From the NCBI RefSeq assembly GCF_028453695.1, contig NC_135772.1, positions 13,950,001 through 14,014,000 of the forward strand: a stretch of 64,000 nt of DNA, written 5' to 3'. The stretch comes from Augochlora pura (taxonomy: Eukaryota > Arthropoda > Insecta > Hymenoptera > Halictidae). This document shows positions 58,864 to 64,000 of this stretch, one piece after another; the first letter of the stretch is position 1, and the number at the start of each line of letters is the position of its first letter. Both the position numbers and the translations under genes were made by a program. The notes below the pieces were generated by a model. It was not told the origin of the DNA, searched no databases, and was given only the letters and a program-made list of their open reading frames with translations.

Positions 58864-59437
58864 TTACGATTTGTGTTTGAAGATATTTAAGTACTTTCCA
58901 CGTGTCATTTCTTTCGCCTCTTCCAGTCCTAACTGATAAGCCATATCGTGTAACTTTTTCACTTCAGCTATTAAGCCAGTCATTGTCAAATTTCCAAGTT
59001 CTAAAACATCAGTTTTATTTTTTATGCAACATATAACCTAGACACAGTCCATATGCAATAAGCTGCAAAATCTTACGATGTAGATGATTTATGTCATCTG
59101 CTGTGAGACTAGCAGCCCAAGATGATGGCTCAGTTTGTGGTGAATTTTGGGCAACAAACTCATTAACACCTGGAACTTCAGTAACGGCTAACATGTATGA
59201 TACATTGTCACTTCCGCGTAGAGGAAGATATAAGGTTTGTAACAAGGACTCACTTTGCTCGGGCCACAGATCTGGCGATGCTCTGTCCAGATTTTCAAAA
59301 CTCATAAGACTCTCTTCTACACAAATTAGATCTAGAATTTTAAAATGGATTTACTAAAACCTTCAACGTACTTTCTTTTCCTGCAACTTACACGTACCTG
59401 GTTGATCTACTGGTTCTTCTGTAGTCATTATATTCAT
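58864..59437 (-). CDS. lin-52: Lin-52, DREAM/MuvB core subunit
   Basis: LIN52 is a small subunit of the MuvB core. It binds the RB-like pocket protein in the DREAM repressor and connects to Myb in activating complexes. Exons 59398-59437, 59254-59331, 59077-59175 and 58864-59000 give 117 residues. The conserved ESLMSFENLDRASPDLWPEQ is followed by IPGVNEF, SPQTEPSSWAASLTADDIN, then LGNLTMTGLIAEVKKLHDMA and YQLGLEEAKEMTRGKYLNI. The pocket-binding segment is present. The 78-nt intron between exons 2 and 3 (59176-59253) is open in frame and would add 26 residues if retained. Two possible starts, 59437 and 59428, are in frame; the second (MTTEEPVDQP) may be used. It lies 107 nt downstream of the PET117 stop on the same strand. 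Confidence 0.94.
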
Positions 59438-59544
59438 GGAAATAGCACTGTTTAAGTTTGAATTAAATAAAGAAAAGTTACGCGGGTCAACAACTGAAAA
59501 TATCAAACTACTTAATATTGAGGGTTATAAATTATGTTTACAAA

Positions 59545-60111
59545 TTACGCAGTTTCAAGCTTAGGTTCTTGTTTTTCTGAAAGCTTATAACTCTTTGTTA
59601 ATTCGTTTTGTTGTTCGAGATAATACAAATTTTGTACTCTTCTTCGTTCCTGCAGTTCGTTATCACGTACTACACCTAAATGAAGTTGTTTTCTGGAACA
59701 ACAATATGAAAACATGAAGCCATTTACAAATAACGTTTCGCGGCATGCATCAACATGTAACATGGAAATAATTACTATGTATTTGGATAATTATAATTTA
59801 ATTATATATAATTTATATCATTCAATAAGTAGAAATAGTTTTATGATTAATCTTGTTTTCGCTAGAGTTGATTTACACTTTATAATTTAATGTTTAGTTA
59901 ATGTTTTATATTTAATTACCTATCATCCCTGTTACATGACTATGAAAGAACAATATGGCTTTCAACTTACGAGCACCACTTAGCTAACCTAACTTTTAAT
60001 CTGGAATTGTTTAAATTACCTGTCGTACTCCTGTCTGGTGTGTACATAAGCCACTACACCAACCGAAGTTAAACAACATAATCCGAACGTTACTTTTGAC
60101 GCAGTAGACAT
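59545..60111 (-). CDS. PET117: Cytochrome c oxidase assembly factor PET117
   Basis: PET117 is a mitochondrial inner-membrane protein that couples heme a synthesis (COX15) to cytochrome oxidase assembly. Two exons, 60020-60111 and 59545-59692, encode 79 residues, the normal size. The N-terminus MSTASKVTFGLCCLTSVGVV is the hydrophobic segment, followed by AYVHTRQEYDR, then LHLGVVRDNELQERRRVQNL, a charged coiled region with the conserved GVVRD. The C-terminal tail is lysine and glutamate rich. It diverges from the calcineurin B homologue gene, with 489 bp between the start codons, and is followed closely by lin-52 on the same strand. Confidence 0.93.
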
Positions 60112-60600
60112 TATCTTTGTTTGTTAAATATCTAAAAGTAGTTTCTTTCTTGATTCGATACAGTGTACATAATCATTACCGACAGAGTAACTTCAAATCA
60201 CAGAAGTTTCTATTGGTTTCTATATTTCGTCTGCGATAGAAATACAAATTGTATATGTATACGTACGTACTACGTACAAATGGGTTTTTGAGTTTTGATC
60301 GATGTTACATGCTAACGTTGCACTAATTAAGTCGTTGATTGTTTGGTGCAGCACTGTACCGAACCGTAAACTCTAAAACCCTAAACGTGTCGTGTGCAGT
60401 TTTATTTCCTTTAGTTTTACTGGAAATTATATACGTATATATTTTGATTTTTGTGATCAATCTGTCACCTGTCAATTCCTCGTTTTTGTGCTTTGTGCAC
60501 TTTGACCCGGGCAAATAAATATGGTGTAGGAGGATAGCGTAACGCAATAAAAGATTAAAGAGATTAGTTCATCGTGATATTGTTTATTCTATAAAGAAAT
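60112..60600. promoter_or_regulatory. Shared intergenic promoter region of PET117 and CHP1
   Basis: 489 bp between the start codons of two divergent genes must hold both promoters and 5' UTRs. No TATA box at a convincing distance was seen. Confidence 0.5.
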
Positions 60601-61588
60601 ATGGGTAATAGATCTAGTCTACTTTTACGAGAAGAAGAAATAGCACGAATCCAGGATGCCACTGGATGTAAGTTTCATTACATATTTTTTAATATATGAT
60701 ATATTTATTATTATTAAATTCGAATCTATAATCATAGATGTACATATGTTAGAACCAAGGAAAATTTTAAGTAGTCAAACATGTGTTATCGAGAAGTTAT
60801 TATCCTCTATAATTATTTAGACATATCTCACAAAAAGAGATCTAAAAATTCATGTAATTTATTAGGATAATTTTACTATACTGTTTATTTAAGCCATTAA
60901 TATAAGTATGCTTTTGTAAAAATTATAGTTACTCCAAATCAGATTGAACGCCTGTACAGTCGCTTCACGAGTCTTGACCGTGGGGATTGTGGCACGTTAA
61001 GCCGTGAAGATTTCCTTAGAATTCCAGAATTGGCAATAAATCCTTTGGGTGATAGAATTGTAAATGCATTTTTTGAGGAAAGTGGGAATGACAGAGTGAA
61101 TTTCTTGGAGTTTATGCAAGTCCTTGCTCGCTTTAGGCCCATTAAGAAAAACAGTCCTAACAGATCGAATTCCAGACAACAGAAACTGAAGTGTAAGTAT
61201 AATATTGATTTGAATCAAAGAGAACAATAATGTAATGTTATTTATTATTACTAAATGATATTTATGTTTTTCTAGTTGCATTTAAAATGTATGATCTTGA
61301 TAATGATGATTTAATATCGAAGGATGAGCTTTTAGCTATTTTGCATATGATGGTTGGAGCAAACATTAGGTAAGGATTTTCTTTGATTTTCTAATATCTA
61401 TTATAAAATAAGGATTATAATAATTATTTAACTTTTACTTCAGTGAGGAACAGTTAACTAGTATTGCAGAGAGAACTATATTAGAGGCTGATGAGAATGG
61501 TGATGGAATGATATCATTTAAAGAGTTCTGTAAGGCATTAGAACGAACAGACGTGGAACAAAAGATGTCTATAAGATTCCTTAGCTAA
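60601..61588 (+). CDS. elm/CHP1: Calcineurin B homologous protein 1 (CHP1/p22)
   Basis: This is a myristoylated EF-hand protein that binds Na+/H+ exchangers and membranes and influences trafficking; the fly orthologue is elm. Four exons (60601-60667, 60929-61192, 61276-61369, 61444-61588) give 189 residues, near the human 195. The start MGNRSSLLLREEEIARIQ has Gly2 for N-myristoylation. LYSRFTSLDRGDCGTLSRED and INPLGDRIVNAFF match the degenerate N-terminal hands. The two calcium loops DLDNDDLISKDE and DENGDGMISFKE are canonical. The C-terminus DVEQKMSIRFL is diagnostic of CHP rather than calcineurin B. The linker between the lobes (PIKKNSPNRSNSRQQKLK) is basic. AATAAA at 61845-61850 is a likely poly(A) signal. 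Confidence 0.96.
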
Positions 61589-62275
61589 TTTATTTTATGT
61601 TTCTTACAATTATGCACAATTTGCTGATGAGTTTAAAAAATGTATTAAAATTGATTCATTAATAAGACCGAAAAGTAAAGCTGCTTTTTTTTATCTTACA
61701 TTGAACCTTATTTATCTTACATTGACAGACAATTGAACAATCTGTAATAATTACTGACATTTATATTTTACATTCTCATGAAAACGAGTAGAATTTGTAT
61801 TGATAAAATCCTTACATGCTTGGGTATCGTTATAATTTACGATAAATAAATTCCATAATTATTACAAGTTTTGACGAAATTTAGTTGAAAATGTCTAGTT
61901 ACATAGCTTGTTTACATATCTTATTACATTGTTTGTAGCATACCATTGGAAAATAAGTTAGTCTATAGTTGCGACCTTTTTAAAACACAATACAGGATAT
62001 TTAAAATATGTTTTATATTAATACTATATATGTACTTTATTTGTACAAAAGTCGTAACTCGACTTTTGGAAAAAATAGTCATTGAGGAATTACAATTTTT
62101 TTTATTATTAATCGGTATCTCCATTATAACCGCCTAATTACTCTTCCATTTATATATATTTATGTATATATATAAATTCTTACCGATAGATTGCAACTGA
62201 ATATCTCATCTTAAAGTCCGAGATGATCTTAAATTTTGTTCAAACAAAATGGTGACAACTTTTCGGATCTGTAGT
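61589..62275. other. Convergent intergenic region CHP1 - Sec23
   Basis: The 3' UTRs of two converging genes. A plus-strand AATAAA at 61845-61850 serves CHP1. The rest is AT-rich with no other feature seen. Confidence 0.55.
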
Positions 62276-63960
62276 TTATGCTGTTGATGAAACGGCTAGC
62301 TTCTTCAGATGTTCCATGAATACTTGTAAGCTAACATCGTCAGTTAAAACAGGTGATCCACTCTCCTAAATTGAGATAAATTTCTATTACAATCTGCTGA
62401 CCATGAAATATGACAAATATTTAAAAAACCTTAAACCGCATGAGTATAAAGTTATGTATCAATAAAACTCAAGCATATAAAATATAATAAAAGTTGTTTT
62501 AACCCAGTCACCAGTAAATTGTAACAATAATGTTATACATATGTACAAAAATGTTGTATTATATATCCTATGCGTGTTGAATAATAAAGTGGTGTTAACA
62601 GATGAATTAAATTGTGTCAGTATTACTATTATTTTACGATAGTGGAGTTACGATCGCAATAATCATTGAAAGAGTTCATAGCTATCAAAGAAAAATTGTG
62701 ATAGATAAATGAGTAAATGTAGTGCTGCAATAGATCATAAATTTTTTAAACATCCGTGTTTTTCCATTACCAAAGCAATTTAAAGAAAATGCAAAGAACT
62801 TAAAAAAAAAATCAAATGAATGAAAAACACACCCCGTTGGGAATTGGCATCCCCTGGTAACAGGATCACGGTAACATAAAAATATATTAGTTACTATGAT
62901 TAAAAATTTGAGAATATGTATATATGTATAATCGATACGGAATATGAAATAAAGAAAGATATGATAAATATTTTACATGTAACGTTATATATAATTATTA
63001 CGTAACTAAAAATAGATTCACTTACCGCTCCATAGGCGTACATATTATTGTGAGTTTGACTGGGGTTTACTTTGCTTAATAAAAATCTTGCTTGTGAACC
63101 GCCTTGTTCAGTATCGATATACCTAGGTGCAGGAAATCTTCCAGCTAATATTTCTGCGGCATCGTCAACAGGTGCTGCTAAAAGTTGTCGGAAGTTTTCA
63201 TATTCCGGCAAATCCTGGTATTTTAGCTGACGCCACTGTGCGATCGTCTGTAATCACCACAACGTTGTAATAATGTTCCTCGTTAGTTTTGAAATTTATA
63301 ATAGGTGGAAACAAGTACTTCGCCGTGGAATATAAGTATTTGGAAGAAAGTATCCATCAATAAGATCCTATCAGGTTGTATGGATGAAGTATCTAATAAA
63401 ACTGGCTCTGGAGGGCCGCTGAATCCGTAACTGTACAGAATTGGTTGTACCATTATCAAAGAGTTTGTTAAATCTTCCCGCATAAGCATATGTCTGCAAT
63501 ATTAAATACACAATGGAATTGTTAGTCTAGATTAGTATACCGAATGTTGATTTCTATAATACTGGCTATATTTATTAGCTTACCTGTAGAAACTAGTTTC
63601 ATCAGGAGAATTGTTAAATACTTGTATAAACTGTGATCTACGAAGGTGATACATAAATTGAGGATACAATGAAAAATTCTCTGCCAATCTAAAACTATTT
63701 GGATCATCCTTAGCGTATTCTCCAAACTTCTGACACTATAAGAAATAATTTCGAGTTTACAAGTCATGTTACTATTATGCTTTTTGAAAAATTAGAAAAT
63801 ACTAACTAATCTAATGAGCATACGATCAATCCATCTCAAAACGTCTTGTCCATCGTCGCTCTCCGCTCTAAACACTGCTAGGCGGGACATGAGGACAGTA
63901 GCTGCTTCTTGATCGAATCCAGCACTTATGTGATGCAATGATGCGGATGCATCTGCCCAA
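62276..63960 (-). CDS. Sec23: Sec23, COPII coat GTPase-activating subunit, C-terminal exons (partial)
   Basis: Sec23 with Sec24 forms the inner COPII coat and is the GAP for Sar1 at ER exit sites. Visible exons on the minus strand are 63807-63960 (helical domain, DQEAATVLMSRLAVFRAES), 63584-63735 (CQKFGEYAKDDPNSFRLAEN and FMYHLRRSQFIQVFNNSPDE), 63319-63493 (gelsolin-like domain, YGFSGPPEPVLLDTSSIQPD), 63026-63247 (LPEYENFRQLLAAPVDDAAE and GGSQARFLLSKVNPSQTHNN) and 62276-62365 (ESGSPVLTDDVSLQVFMEHL to the end LAVSSTA). All junctions keep the frame, and the C-terminus matches the family exactly in length. The N-terminal zinc-finger, trunk and Sar1-facing regions lie beyond the right edge. Confidence 0.97.
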
Positions 63961-64000
63961 CTGTAATTAGATACAGCTTAAAATCAAATTCACTATTTCA

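Noticed and set aside
59015..59305. lin-52 reading through to LQLIAYGLCLGYMLHKK
   Set aside because: Family alignment shows the donor after HLH (59077) joining LGNLTMTG. The read-through tail is intron.
1..64000. tRNA, rRNA and CRISPR features
   Set aside because: No B-box-like GGTTCGA..CC in a tRNA context, no rRNA-like sequence and no spaced direct repeats were seen. A proper tRNAscan/Infernal run would settle it.

Overview
The window is animal nuclear DNA, most likely from a hymenopteran insect (bee or wasp). It is AT-rich, with short spliced exons carrying GT..AG borders and insect-type genes: a nicotinamidase with an EF-hand-like N-terminus, a CLIP-domain serine protease homologue and a secreted coiled-coil C-type lectin. 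The introns are littered with small non-autonomous DNA transposons of two kinds, TTAA-flanked (piggyBac-like) and TA-flanked (Tc1/mariner-like). There are no operons, CRISPR arrays or phage genes. Exon borders were read by eye from splice sites and reading frame. For every complete gene the summed coding length is a multiple of three.

Layout. 1-598 (-): 5' coding exons of V-ATPase catalytic subunit A, running off the left edge. 3272-4929 (+): HDDC2-type 5'-deoxynucleotidase. 6246-13812 (+): nicotinamidase. 15358-16647 (-): secreted C-type lectin. 19010-30859 (-): single-pass classical-type cadherin, 17 exons. 36937-45864 (-): MINDY-4/4B-family deubiquitinase homologue with a lost catalytic cysteine. 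50881-52167 (+): KIN17. 54141-56752 (+): PI-PLC X-domain protein. 57171-58788 (+): CLIP serine protease homologue. 58864-59437 (-): lin-52. 59545-60111 (-): PET117. 60601-61588 (+): calcineurin B homologous protein. 62276-63960 (-): C-terminal exons of Sec23, running off the right edge.

The left 50 kb is sparse, with large genes, long introns and most of the repeats. The right 14 kb is compact, with seven genes. Most are housekeeping genes with no shared pathway: proton pumping, dNMP clearance, NAD salvage, COPII coat, DNA repair/RNA processing, cytochrome oxidase assembly and DREAM/MuvB repression. The lectin and the protease homologue are the immune-type secreted proteins.

No wholly new system is evident. 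The best leads are: (a) a MINDY-4-family protein in which the catalytic Cys position is Arg; (b) two copies of a ~320-bp repeat in inverted orientation flanking four exons of that same gene, a layout that favours circular RNA; (c) an in-frame 78-nt intron (exitron) in lin-52; (d) PET117 and lin-52 head-to-tail with 107 nt between them and no AATAAA; and (e) a protease homologue that lost His and Asp but kept the Ser position.
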